NCBI GenBank assembly: GCA_963709425.1
Contig: CAVPWG010000002.1
Coordinates: 1-64,000, forward strand
DNA: 64,000 nt
Direction: 5' to 3'
Origin: JAICJC01 sp963709425
GTDB taxonomy: Bacteria; Actinomycetota; Thermoleophilia; Gaiellales; JAICJC01
Shown here: positions 1-6,958 of the stretch, piece after piece
Position numbering within the stretch: the first letter of the stretch is position 1
Layout of the letters: each line of letters starts with the position of its first letter
Made by a program: the position numbers and the translations under genes
Notes under the pieces: generated by a model
The model's database searches: none
The model's input: only the letters and a program-made list of their open reading frames with translations
What the model was told of the DNA's origin: nothing

Positions 1-2
1 GA

Positions 3-194
3 AACAGCTTCCCGATGCCGTGGATACTCGAGGCCGATGAGGCGGCCCGGCGGATCGCCGACGGCGTCGCCAAGGGCAAGGCCGAGATCGTCTTCCCACT
101 GCCGATGATGCTCGCGATGAAGTCAGCGCGACTTGTGCCGGTGCGCCCGTGGACTGCCCTGATGTCACGGCAGGCAAAGACGCGGAAGCGATAG
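3..194 (+). CDS. Short-chain dehydrogenase/reductase, C-terminal fragment
   Basis: The window opens inside this gene, so only the last 63 residues are visible. The frame that starts at base 3 runs to a TAG stop. The residues resemble the C-terminal end of short-chain dehydrogenases, where a segment like FPMPWILEADEAARRIADG follows the substrate-binding region and a basic tail closes the protein. The Rossmann glycine motif and the YxxxK catalytic residues would lie upstream and cannot be checked. The substrate is therefore unknown. The family assignment rests on this short tail and is moderate. Confidence 0.5.
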   Translation, partial: NSFPMPWILEADEAARRIADGVAKGKAEIVFPLPMMLAMKSARLVPVRPWTALMSRQAKTRKR

Positions 195-570
195 CCCACA
201 ACCGGGCTGCTAGTCAAGACGCCGTCGCCGCGCTTGTGGTGGGCAGCGCACCAACCTGTCCGAACCTCGCACGATTCACCCTCACCGACTTTGGTGCGGC
301 GGGTCAACTTCACCCAGCCAGCCGGGCTCGGAGGCAGGCGTGAGAACGGCCTGAAACCGCACCCACCCTTGAATTGAACAACGGCGTGCCGCCACGGCAT
401 GATCAGCAGCTGCGCACGCCGACGCTGGCGCGCAGCTTCGCGGAGGTCGGCCAACGCGGCTGGACGGCCATTTCTGCGGATCGGCGGTGGTGGACGGGTG
501 ACGGATCCGCCGGCTCGCGGCGGAGGTGACGGCGCCCGGCTCTTGCGGGTGGCGAGCCTCTCTTGGATCA
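195..570. other. Gap of about 375 bases without a recognised gene
   Basis: Several short open frames exist on both strands, but none has a recognisable motif, a ribosome binding site or a family resemblance. They look like chance frames in GC-rich DNA. The right end runs into the promoter of the metal-sensing regulator. Confidence 0.5.
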
Positions 571-596
571 GATATCTTCATGACTGTGAAGACATC
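571..596. promoter_or_regulatory. Inverted-repeat operator overlapping the promoter and start of the ArsR/CadC-type gene
   Basis: GATATCTTCA and TGAAGACATC form 10-bp arms with one mismatch around a 6-base spacer. A -10-like hexamer TATCTT (573-578) sits inside the left arm, and a GTG codon lies 7 bases further on at 586. A repressor bound here would cover both the -10 box and the start site, which fits autoregulation by the metal sensor encoded directly downstream. Binding itself is inferred. Confidence 0.6.
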
Positions 597-981
597 CCAC
601 TCATCGGTTGTCGTGCCGCTCGACCGGTGTGAGGTGGCGTGCGTTGATCCCGAGCGAGTCGCCGCGGTCAGCCAGCGGCTCCCCGACGAGCGAGCGAGTC
701 AACGACTCGCGGAGACGTTCCGCGTGCTCGCCGACCCGGGTCGCGTACGGTTGATCGTCGCCCTGTTGGAGGGTGAGCTGTGCGTGTGCGACCTGGCCGC
801 GGTCACGGGCCTTTCCCAGACAGCTTGCTCGCACAACCTCCGGTTGCTGCGCTCGGCGCGGCTGGTGCGTTACCGAAAGCAGGGGCGCAACGTCTACTAC
901 GCGCTGGACGATGCCCACATCCGGCTCCTGTTAGATGTCGGCCTTCAACACCTCCAACACGTGGAGGGCGGCCGTGGCTGA
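586..981 (+). CDS. ArsR/SmtB-family metal-sensing repressor (CadC/CmtR-like)
   Basis: A winged-helix repressor of about 131 aa that probably releases DNA when it binds a soft metal such as Cd, Pb or Zn. Two cysteine sites are visible: an N-terminal C-x3-C (about residues 15 and 19, in CEVACVD, very like CadC) and the helix-3 motif ELCVCDL (C66 and C68). A C-terminal helix with D-D-A-H could form a second metal site. I chose GTG at 586 because a TATCTT -10 box ends 7 bases before it and no ribosome binding site is seen, so the transcript is probably leaderless. ATG at 580 and a longer frame from 526 are alternatives. The CDF-like transporter overlaps its 3' end, so the two are probably co-transcribed and share the metal signal. 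Confidence 0.8.
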   Translation: MKTSHSSVVVPLDRCEVACVDPERVAAVSQRLPDERASQRLAETFRVLADPGRVRLIVALLEGELCVCDLAAVTGLSQTACSHNLRLLRSARLVRYRKQGRNVYYALDDAHIRLLLDVGLQHLQHVEGGRG

Positions 982-1663
982 GCCGCTCACGCAGCCCGGC
1001 CGCTCGGTGCCGGCGCTGATCACCATCGGCCCAACGCGCCACCGCCTAGACCCGGCCGAACGCGCGCGTCTTCAGCGACGCGCACGCCTGTTGGCGTGGG
1101 GTGGGAACGCCTGGCACGTGGCGGAGTTCGCGATCGCCGTGGCCGCAGGTCTCGCCGCCGGTTCGATCGCCCTCGTCGGCTTCGGCGTGGACAGCCTGAT
1201 CGAGGTGTTGGCCGGTGGCGTGGTGGTGTGGCTGTTCACTGGCACGCGGATCGGATCCGCGGTTGCGGAGCGGCGAGCTCAGCAGGCGATCAGCGTGTCG
1301 TTCGGCTTGCTCGCCGTCTACGTCTCGGTCGAGGCGCTGCGCACCGTCGCCACTGGCCATCACCCCGACGCCAGTTGGATTGGCATCGGCCTGGCTGCGT
1401 TCACCGCGGTGACGATGCCACTCCTGGCGCGAGCGAAGCGGCGGGTCGGTCACGCGCTGGGTTCCAGTGCGACCGTCTCTGAAGCCAAACAGACCTCGCT
1501 CTGCGCATACCTCTCGGTTGCTCTCCTCATCGGCCTGGGCGCGAACGCGATGTTCGGGCTGTGGTGGGCCGACCCAACGGCAGCCCTGGTGATCGCCGCG
1601 ATCGCTGCGCGCGAAGGCGTCCAAAGCTGGCGGGGCGAGGCATGCGCGGACGGCTGCTGCTGA
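974..1663 (+). CDS. Divergent cation-diffusion-facilitator-like transporter with a cysteine tail
   Basis: A membrane protein of 229 aa with about six hydrophobic segments and no C-terminal cytoplasmic domain, whereas usual CDF exporters are near 300 aa. Its fold resembles CDF proteins (FGVDSLIE in the second segment, a WWADP motif near the end), but the classic H-x3-D metal site is not evident. The last residues are CADGCC, a possible metal-binding tail. The GTG start at 974 overlaps the stop of the metal sensor by 8 bases, implying translational coupling; an upstream in-frame ATG at 935 is the alternative. The context suggests metal export or resistance. The ion is not predictable. Confidence 0.65.
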   Translation: MAEPLTQPGRSVPALITIGPTRHRLDPAERARLQRRARLLAWGGNAWHVAEFAIAVAAGLAAGSIALVGFGVDSLIEVLAGGVVVWLFTGTRIGSAVAERRAQQAISVSFGLLAVYVSVEALRTVATGHHPDASWIGIGLAAFTAVTMPLLARAKRRVGHALGSSATVSEAKQTSLCAYLSVALLIGLGANAMFGLWWADPTAALVIAAIAAREGVQSWRGEACADGCC

Positions 1664-1818
1664 ACGAACTCGCGGTTTCAGCCCGGTCTTGTAAGACATG
1701 ACCGGCAGCGCATTCGATAGGACAACACCCACTCCGACCGAGAACACCCATGACGTCCCACGAGCCGGGCCCAGAATCTCCAGCCGGGGAAACGGGTCAA
1801 CCATGCACGTTCGGGTAG

Positions 1819-1911
1819 CGGAGCGGCGCAGGAGTCGAACCTACCAACCGTGGGGCTACCACGGCCTGCCGGTTTTGAAGACCGGATGGGCCACCGGGCC
1901 CGTGCCACTCC
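1819..1911 (-). tRNA. selC: tRNA-Sec (anticodon UCA)
   Basis: On the minus strand the sequence folds into a selenocysteine tRNA. It has an 8-bp acceptor stem (GGAGTGGC with GCCGCTCC, one G-U pair), a GGGCC/GGCCC D stem, and a 5-bp anticodon stem closing the loop CTTCAAA with anticodon UCA at 1876-1878. The variable arm is long, and the T arm carries TTCGACT. The 8+5 acceptor/T architecture and long variable arm are diagnostic of tRNA-Sec. CCA is not encoded. selA, selB and selD are not in this window. Confidence 0.93.
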
Positions 1912-1925
1912 AAGGGCGCCGAATT

Positions 1926-2321
1926 CTAGGCGGTCGGCTCGGCGCCCGAGTCCGTCGCGTCGTCGCCGTCCTCGTCCTCGGACTCCGGCGTGGCGGCCAC
2001 GGCCTTCTCGCGGAGCCGCGAGCGGCTCTCGCCGATTCGCGCCCTGAGCTTGTCGGCTGTCTGGTCGGGCTCCCGGGGCGGCGGGGGCGGGATCTCGTCC
2101 GTGTCGTCGTCATCCGCGTCCTCGACTGTCTCGGCCTCGTGGACGGGAGGTGGCGGCGGCGGCGGTGGAGGAGGCGGCGGCGCGTAGTCGTCCCCGACCC
2201 CGAGCTCGCCGACGGGCCCGCCGGCGACACGCTCGCGCAGGCGGTTGTAGGTCTCGGGCGACGCGACCAGCACCGCCGCCGCTCCCGCGGCGCCCGCGAC
2301 CAGCCAGAGGAGCCGCTTCAT
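1926..2321 (-). CDS. Small membrane-anchored proline-rich, acidic protein of unknown function
   Basis: The protein is 131 aa. Residues about 4-20 form a single hydrophobic helix that could be a signal anchor. They are followed by a hydrophilic region with a run of twelve prolines, a stretch of aspartates and a second short proline run, then a charged segment that may be helical (DKLRARIGESRSRLREKA). I do not recognise a family. It is divergent from the ribosomal protein operon and 14 bases from the tRNA-Sec gene. The low-complexity composition argues for a flexible extracytoplasmic or cytoplasmic tail. The start fits the hydrophobic N terminus. Confidence 0.5.
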   Translation of the reverse strand: MKRLLWLVAGAAGAAAVLVASPETYNRLRERVAGGPVGELGVGDDYAPPPPPPPPPPPPVHEAETVEDADDDDTDEIPPPPPREPDQTADKLRARIGESRSRLREKAVAATPESEDEDGDDATDSGAEPTA

Positions 2322-2364
2322 CGCCCGAACCTCCCGTGCCTCGCCCGCGATGTCACCGCCCCAC

Positions 2365-2370
2365 TATACT
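2365..2370 (+). promoter_or_regulatory. Candidate -10 box of the rpsF operon
   Basis: TATACT is a near-consensus -10 hexamer about 95-100 bases before the ribosome binding site of rpsF, leaving a long GC-rich leader. The leader contains a 6-bp hairpin (GAGCAG, loop, CTGCTC), which could be part of S6:S18 autoregulation. That role is not demonstrable from the sequence alone. Confidence 0.5.
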
Positions 2371-2474
2371 CGCGGCCAGAGCCGAGCAGCTTCCTGCTCC
2401 GGGCCCGGCGCCGCCTCCCTGATCGCAGCGCCACGCGCGGCCCGGGGCTGCCCAGTCCACAGGAGGTGATCAGG

Positions 2475-2849
2475 ATCAACCCGTACGAGATCATGCTCTT
2501 GATCGAGCCGGAAGTGGCGGAAGAGCGCCACACGGAGATCATCGAGCGCACCAAAGCGACCGTGACCGCGGGCGGCGGGACGTGGCACGGCGCCGAGCCG
2601 TGGGGCAAGCGCAAGCTGGCCTACGAGATCAACCACCATGCCGACGCGTTCTACTACGTGCTCACGTTCGACGCGCCCGCCGCCGCACTCGAGGAGGCGA
2701 CCCGCGTGCTGCGGATCACCGACGGCGTGCTGCGCTTCATGGCCGTCGCCAAGCCGCCCGCCAAGGCGGCCGCGGCGCCGGCCGAGAAGGAGGCCCCGGC
2801 GACGGCTGAGGGGGCGGAGGAGCCCGAGCAGGCCGAGGCGCCGGCGTGA
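2475..2849 (+). CDS. rpsF: 30S ribosomal protein S6
   Basis: S6 binds the 16S rRNA platform together with S18, which is encoded two genes downstream. The frame shows the family start (INPYEIMLLIEPE aligns with the usual MRPYEIM) and the central GKRKLAYEI motif, followed by an alanine/glutamate-rich tail. The start is odd. The ribosome binding site AGGAGGTGATC (2461-2471) is an almost perfect complement of the 16S 3' end, and family alignment and spacing both point to an ATC codon at 2475 as the initiator. The in-frame GTG at 2466 lies inside the binding site, and the next ATG (2493) would cut the first strand of the fold. Either ATC is used or one base is miscalled. Confidence 0.9.
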   Translation: MNPYEIMLLIEPEVAEERHTEIIERTKATVTAGGGTWHGAEPWGKRKLAYEINHHADAFYYVLTFDAPAAALEEATRVLRITDGVLRFMAVAKPPAKAAAAPAEKEAPATAEGAEEPEQAEAPA

Positions 2850-2879
2850 CCCGCCGTCCGGTCGCGCCCCTACCATACT

Positions 2880-2893
2880 CGAACGTACGTTCG
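2880..2893. promoter_or_regulatory. LexA (SOS) box in front of ssb
   Basis: CGAACGTACGTTCG is a perfect 14-bp palindrome and matches the Gram-positive LexA/DinR consensus CGAACRNRYGTTCG exactly. It begins right after a -10-like TACCAT (2871-2876) and ends 23 bases before the ssb start. A bound repressor would cover the transcription start. This indicates an internal promoter for ssb and the genes behind it that is induced by DNA damage. Confidence 0.85.
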
Positions 2894-2916
2894 TAGAGGA
2901 GGCAGAGGAGGAACCC

Positions 2917-3366
2917 GTGGCAAACATCAATCGCGTCATCCTGACAGGCAATCTGACCGCCGATCCCGAGCTCTCGACGCTGCCCAGCGGCACGTCGGTG
3001 TGCAAGCTCCGGCTGGCGGTGAACCGCCGCTACAAGGACCAGTCGAGCGGCGAGTGGACCGAGAAGCCCAACTTCTTCGACATCAAGGTCTGGGGCGCCC
3101 AGGGCGAGAACTGCGCCCAGTACCTCTCCAAGGGCCGCCCCGTCGCCGTCGACGGCCGGCTCGAGTGGAGCGAATGGGAGTCGCAGGACGGGGGCAAGCG
3201 CTCGAAGGTCGAGGTCGTGGCCGACACCGTGCAGTTCCTCGGCTCGCGCGGCGACGGCGGCGAGGGCGGCGGTGGCGGTGGCTTCCGCCAGACGGCCGAG
3301 ATCAAGCCCGAGCCCGTCGAGGCCTTCACTGGCGCAGCGGCGTCCGACGACGACATCCCCTTCTAG
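2917..3366 (+). CDS. ssb: Single-stranded DNA-binding protein
   Basis: A 149-aa SSB with the usual N-terminal OB fold (about residues 1-110, beginning ANINRVILTGNLTADPEL), a glycine-rich linker and the acidic C-terminal tip DDDIPF that docks replication and repair partners. The GTG start is preceded by GAGGAGG. It lies between the S6 and S18 genes, the common arrangement in many bacteria, so SSB is made along with ribosomal proteins. A LexA box just upstream should give extra expression during the SOS response. Confidence 0.97.
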   Translation: MANINRVILTGNLTADPELSTLPSGTSVCKLRLAVNRRYKDQSSGEWTEKPNFFDIKVWGAQGENCAQYLSKGRPVAVDGRLEWSEWESQDGGKRSKVEVVADTVQFLGSRGDGGEGGGGGGFRQTAEIKPEPVEAFTGAAASDDDIPF

Positions 3367-3378
3367 GAGCGGCGAGCA

Positions 3379-3651
3379 ATGGCATCGAAGCCCAAGAGCA
3401 AGCAGGGACAGGGTCGCAAGCGCGGGGCGCCGACCGGCGGCTCGACGCGCCGGAAGCCGTGCTACTTCTGCAAGGAGAAGGTCGAGGAGATCGACTACAA
3501 GAACTACAACCAGCTGCGCCGGTACACGTCCGAGAAGGGCAAGATCCGGTCGCGGCGGATCTCCGGAGCCTGCCGCCGCCACCAGCGTCAGGTGGCGGTC
3601 GCAGTCAAGCGCGCCCGCGAGGTGGCGCTCTTGCCCTACGCCGTCAACTGA
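3379..3651 (+). CDS. rpsR: 30S ribosomal protein S18 (zinc-binding form)
   Basis: S18 pairs with S6 on the small-subunit platform. The 90-aa protein has a basic N terminus, the motif CYFCKEK and a later C-x3-H (CRRH). These are the ligands of the zinc-containing C+ form; many bacteria also carry a C- paralogue used under zinc starvation. The core sequence IDYKNYNQLRRY is typical. It follows ssb by 12 bases in the same operon. Confidence 0.96.
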   Translation: MASKPKSKQGQGRKRGAPTGGSTRRKPCYFCKEKVEEIDYKNYNQLRRYTSEKGKIRSRRISGACRRHQRQVAVAVKRAREVALLPYAVN

Positions 3652-3761
3652 ACATTTTCCACGCTGCGAGCGGCCGATTCGGGCTCGCGGGGTGGCCATG
3701 CCTGGCGTGTCCGTGCAACGATGAAGACGCGGCGCGCCGGGCCCAAGTGAAGAGGAAGGAA

Positions 3762-4295
3762 ATGGCAAGCAAGGCGACACAGGCGATCCTGCTCCAGGAC
3801 GTCGAGAAGCTCGGCCGCAAGGGCGACGTGGTCCACGTCGCCCCGGGTTACATGCGCAACTACCTCGGCCCGCGCAAGCTGGCAGAGGCGGCGACGGACG
3901 CTCGCGTGACCGAGGTACAGCGCCAGGCGGAGCAGCGCCGCCGGCACGAGGCCCAGAGCGACGAGCAGGCGCGCGACATGGCGCACACGCTCAACCGCAC
4001 CGTGCTCACGATCAAGCGCCGGGCGGGCACCGAGGACCGGCTGTACGGCTCGGTTACGTCAACTGACATCTCCGACGCGATCTGGCAGGCCCGCAGGATC
4101 CGGATCGACCGGCGCAAGGTCGAGGTCGACGAGCCGATCAAGACGCTCGGCTCGCACCGCGTGCAGCTCACCGTGTACGGCGACGTCCGCGCGGTGCTCA
4201 AGGTGATGGTCGTGCCGGGAGGAGCCGACGAGGAGGGCGGCGTCGAGGCCTTCGAGGCCGAGCCGTCGGAGCCGATCGAAGGCGAGTTCTCCTAG
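3762..4295 (+). CDS. rplI: 50S ribosomal protein L9
   Basis: L9 binds 23S rRNA near the L1 stalk and limits frameshifting. The N-terminal rRNA-binding domain is clear (ILLQDVEKLGRKGDVVHVAPGYMRNYL, about residues 9-36). It is followed by the long connecting helix and the C-terminal domain (YGSVTSTDI...). The length of 177 aa includes an acidic tail longer than in Escherichia coli. The ATG has the site AGGAAGGAA before it. The 110-base gap after rpsR shows no clear signal. Confidence 0.96.
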   Translation: MASKATQAILLQDVEKLGRKGDVVHVAPGYMRNYLGPRKLAEAATDARVTEVQRQAEQRRRHEAQSDEQARDMAHTLNRTVLTIKRRAGTEDRLYGSVTSTDISDAIWQARRIRIDRRKVEVDEPIKTLGSHRVQLTVYGDVRAVLKVMVVPGGADEEGGVEAFEAEPSEPIEGEFS

Positions 4296-4299
4296 CGCG

Positions 4300-5655
4300 A
4301 TGGCGGTCGCCGACCGGCCAGCCAACGTCCCGCCGCAGGACATCGATGCCGAGGAGTCGGTCCTGGGCGCGATGCTGGTCTCGCAGAATGCGATCGCCAT
4401 CGTCTCGGAGCTGCTCCAGCCTGAGGACTTCTACCGTCGCTCCCACGCGACCATCTACCGGACGATCCTCGAGATGTACGGCAAGGGCGAGGTCGTCGAC
4501 TCGATCACGCTCACCAGCGCGCTCGACCACCGCGGCGTGCTCGACGACGTCGGCGGGAAGCCGGTCGTCCACACGCTCGCGGCGACGGTGCCGGCGGCGG
4601 CCAACGCCCGCCACTACGCCCAGATCGTCCGCGACACCGCCACGTACCGGGGCCTCATCCGGGCGGGCACCGACATCGCGTCGCTGGGATACGAGCACGT
4701 CGGCGAGCCGCACGAGCTCGTCGACCGGGCCGAGCAGATCGTCTTCTCGATCGCCGACCAGCGCATCTCGGGCGACTTCGAGCGCATCGACGGCCTGCTC
4801 AAGCAGTCGTTCGAGCGGCTCGACGAGATCCAGAACTCCGACCACGACATCACCGGCGCGCCGTCCGGGTTCCGGGCCCTCGACGAGCTGACGGCGGGGT
4901 TCCAGAAGTCGAACCTGGTGGTCCTGGCCGCCCGCCCCGGCATGGGCAAGACGTCGCTCGCGCTCAACATCGCCACCCACCTGGCCGTCCGCGAGCAGAT
5001 CCCCGTCGCGATCTTCTCTCTCGAGATGTCACGCGAGGAGGTCACGACCCGGCTCATGTGCACCGAGGGCAAGGTCGACTCCAAGCGACTCCGCGTCGGC
5101 AAGCTGTCGAAGGCCGACTGGAACAACCTCACCGGCGCCTCGACCCGGCTCTTCAACGCGCCGATCTTCGTCGACGACTCCGCCGGCGTCTCGCCGATCG
5201 AGATCAAGGCCAAGGCCCGCCGCCTGAAGGCCCGGCTCGACGGGCACCTCGGCCTGGTCGTCGTCGACTACCTGCAGCTCATGGGCGGGACGGCCCGGGT
5301 CGAGAACCGCGTCCAGGAGATCTCGCAGATCTCGCGGTCGCTCAAGCTGATCGCGCGTGACCTCGACGTCCCGGTGCTCGCCATCTCGCAGCTCTCGCGG
5401 GCCGTCGAGCAGCGCACCGACAAGCGCCCGGTCCTGTCCGACCTGCGCGAGTCGGGCTCGATCGAGCAGGACGCCGACCTGGTGCTCTTCGTCTACCGCG
5501 ACGACTACTACGACGACTCGAGCGACGACAAGGGCACCGCCGAGCTCATCCTCGCGAAGCACCGAAACGGTCCGGTCGACAAGATCCGGCTCGCGTACAT
5601 CGGCCGCTACACCAAGTTCGACAACCTGGCCCGCGGCGTCGAGCAGCAGGTCTAG
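4300..5655 (+). CDS. dnaB: Replicative DNA helicase DnaB
   Basis: The hexameric 5'-3' helicase of the replication fork, 451 aa, a normal length with no intein. The N-terminal domain (about residues 10-115) binds primase. The RecA-like domain carries Walker A (ARPGMGKTS, about 210-218), Walker B in VVVDYLQLM, and the switch QLSRAVEQR. It starts 4 bases after rplI, so it is translated as part of the ribosomal protein operon, a common arrangement. Confidence 0.97.
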   Translation: MAVADRPANVPPQDIDAEESVLGAMLVSQNAIAIVSELLQPEDFYRRSHATIYRTILEMYGKGEVVDSITLTSALDHRGVLDDVGGKPVVHTLAATVPAAANARHYAQIVRDTATYRGLIRAGTDIASLGYEHVGEPHELVDRAEQIVFSIADQRISGDFERIDGLLKQSFERLDEIQNSDHDITGAPSGFRALDELTAGFQKSNLVVLAARPGMGKTSLALNIATHLAVREQIPVAIFSLEMSREEVTTRLMCTEGKVDSKRLRVGKLSKADWNNLTGASTRLFNAPIFVDDSAGVSPIEIKAKARRLKARLDGHLGLVVVDYLQLMGGTARVENRVQEISQISRSLKLIARDLDVPVLAISQLSRAVEQRTDKRPVLSDLRESGSIEQDADLVLFVYRDDYYDDSSDDKGTAELILAKHRNGPVDKIRLAYIGRYTKFDNLARGVEQQV

Positions 5656-5659
5656 CCCG

Positions 5660-6955
5660 ATGCCGCTCACGGTCGTCGTAGGGGCGCAGTGGGGCGACGA
5701 GGGGAAGGGCAAGATCGTCGACCTCCTGGCCGAGCATGTGGACGTGGTCGCCCGCTACCAGGGCGGGAACAACGCCGGCCACACGCTCGTGATCGGCGAC
5801 GAGACGTACAAGCTCCGGCTCGTCCCGAGCGGCATCCTCTACCCCGGCAAGCTGTGCCTGCTCGGGAACGGGTGCGTCATCGACCCCGAGGTGCTGATCG
5901 AGGAGCTCGACGGGCTGATCGCCCGCGGCATCGACGTGAGCGGCCTTCGCATCTCGGGGAACGCGCACCTGATCATGCCGTGGCACCGGATCATCGACGC
6001 CGACTCCGAGCTCGCGCTCGGACGGCTCCAGATCGGCACGACCAGGCGCGGGATCGGCCCGGCCTACGCCGACAAGGCCCTCCGCGTCGGGATCCGCGTG
6101 CAGGACCTGCTCGACGAGAAGATCCTGCGGCTCAAGATCCAGACCGCCCTCTCGATCAAGAACGAGCTCCTGCGAAAGCTCCACCACCACCGGCCGCTCG
6201 ACAAGGAGGAGCTGACCGTCGCGATGCTGGGCTACGCCGAGCGGATCTGCCCCTTCATCGCCGACACGTCGCTCGAGCTCGACAGGGCGCTGGCCGCCGG
6301 CCGCTCGGCGCTGGCCGAGGGCGCGCAGGCCACGCTCCTCGACATCGACCACGGCACCTACCCGTTCGTCACGTCGTCCAATCCGATCGCCGGCGGAGCC
6401 TGCACCGGCCTCGGCGTCGGCCCCACGCGGGTCGACCGCGTCGTCGGCGTCACCAAGGCCTACGTGACCCGCGTCGGGGCCGGGCCGTTCCCGAGCGAAG
6501 CCGACGAGGAGCGGGGCGCCGCCATCCGCGAGCGCGGCGCCGAGTACGGCACCGTCACCGGCCGCGACCGCCGGTGCGGGTGGCTCGACCTGGTCGGCCT
6601 TCGCTACGCCGTCCGTGTGAACGGGCTCACGGAGCTTGCGATGACCAAGCTCGACGTCCTCTCGATGCTCCAGTCGATCCCCGTGTGCACCGGGTATCGC
6701 CTGTCCGACGGCACGGTGACGACCGACTTCCCCGCCCACCAGACCGACTTCCATCACGCGACGCCCGTCTACCGCGAGCTCGACGGGTGGGGCAGCGACA
6801 TCTCGACGGTCACCACGTACGCCGGCCTGCCGGCGGCCGCCAAGGCCTACCTCGAGCTGGTCGAGTCGGAGGTCGGCGTTCCCATCGCCATCGTCGGCAC
6901 CGGCGCCCGCCGCGACCAGACGATCGTGGTGCGCGAGCTCAAGCCCGCGGCCTGA
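5660..6955 (+). CDS. purA: Adenylosuccinate synthetase
   Basis: It makes adenylosuccinate from IMP, aspartate and GTP, the first step from IMP to AMP. The P-loop GDEGKGK sits at residues 12-18 with catalytic Asp13 (family numbering), and His-containing NNAGHT follows. The length of 431 aa is standard. The ATG starts 4 bases after the dnaB stop, so the gene closes this operon. The other purine genes are 42 kb away. It converges on the flavoprotein gene with a 3-base gap. Confidence 0.97.
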   Translation: MPLTVVVGAQWGDEGKGKIVDLLAEHVDVVARYQGGNNAGHTLVIGDETYKLRLVPSGILYPGKLCLLGNGCVIDPEVLIEELDGLIARGIDVSGLRISGNAHLIMPWHRIIDADSELALGRLQIGTTRRGIGPAYADKALRVGIRVQDLLDEKILRLKIQTALSIKNELLRKLHHHRPLDKEELTVAMLGYAERICPFIADTSLELDRALAAGRSALAEGAQATLLDIDHGTYPFVTSSNPIAGGACTGLGVGPTRVDRVVGVTKAYVTRVGAGPFPSEADEERGAAIRERGAEYGTVTGRDRRCGWLDLVGLRYAVRVNGLTELAMTKLDVLSMLQSIPVCTGYRLSDGTVTTDFPAHQTDFHHATPVYRELDGWGSDISTVTTYAGLPAAAKAYLELVESEVGVPIAIVGTGARRDQTIVVRELKPAA

Positions 6956-6958
6956 GCC

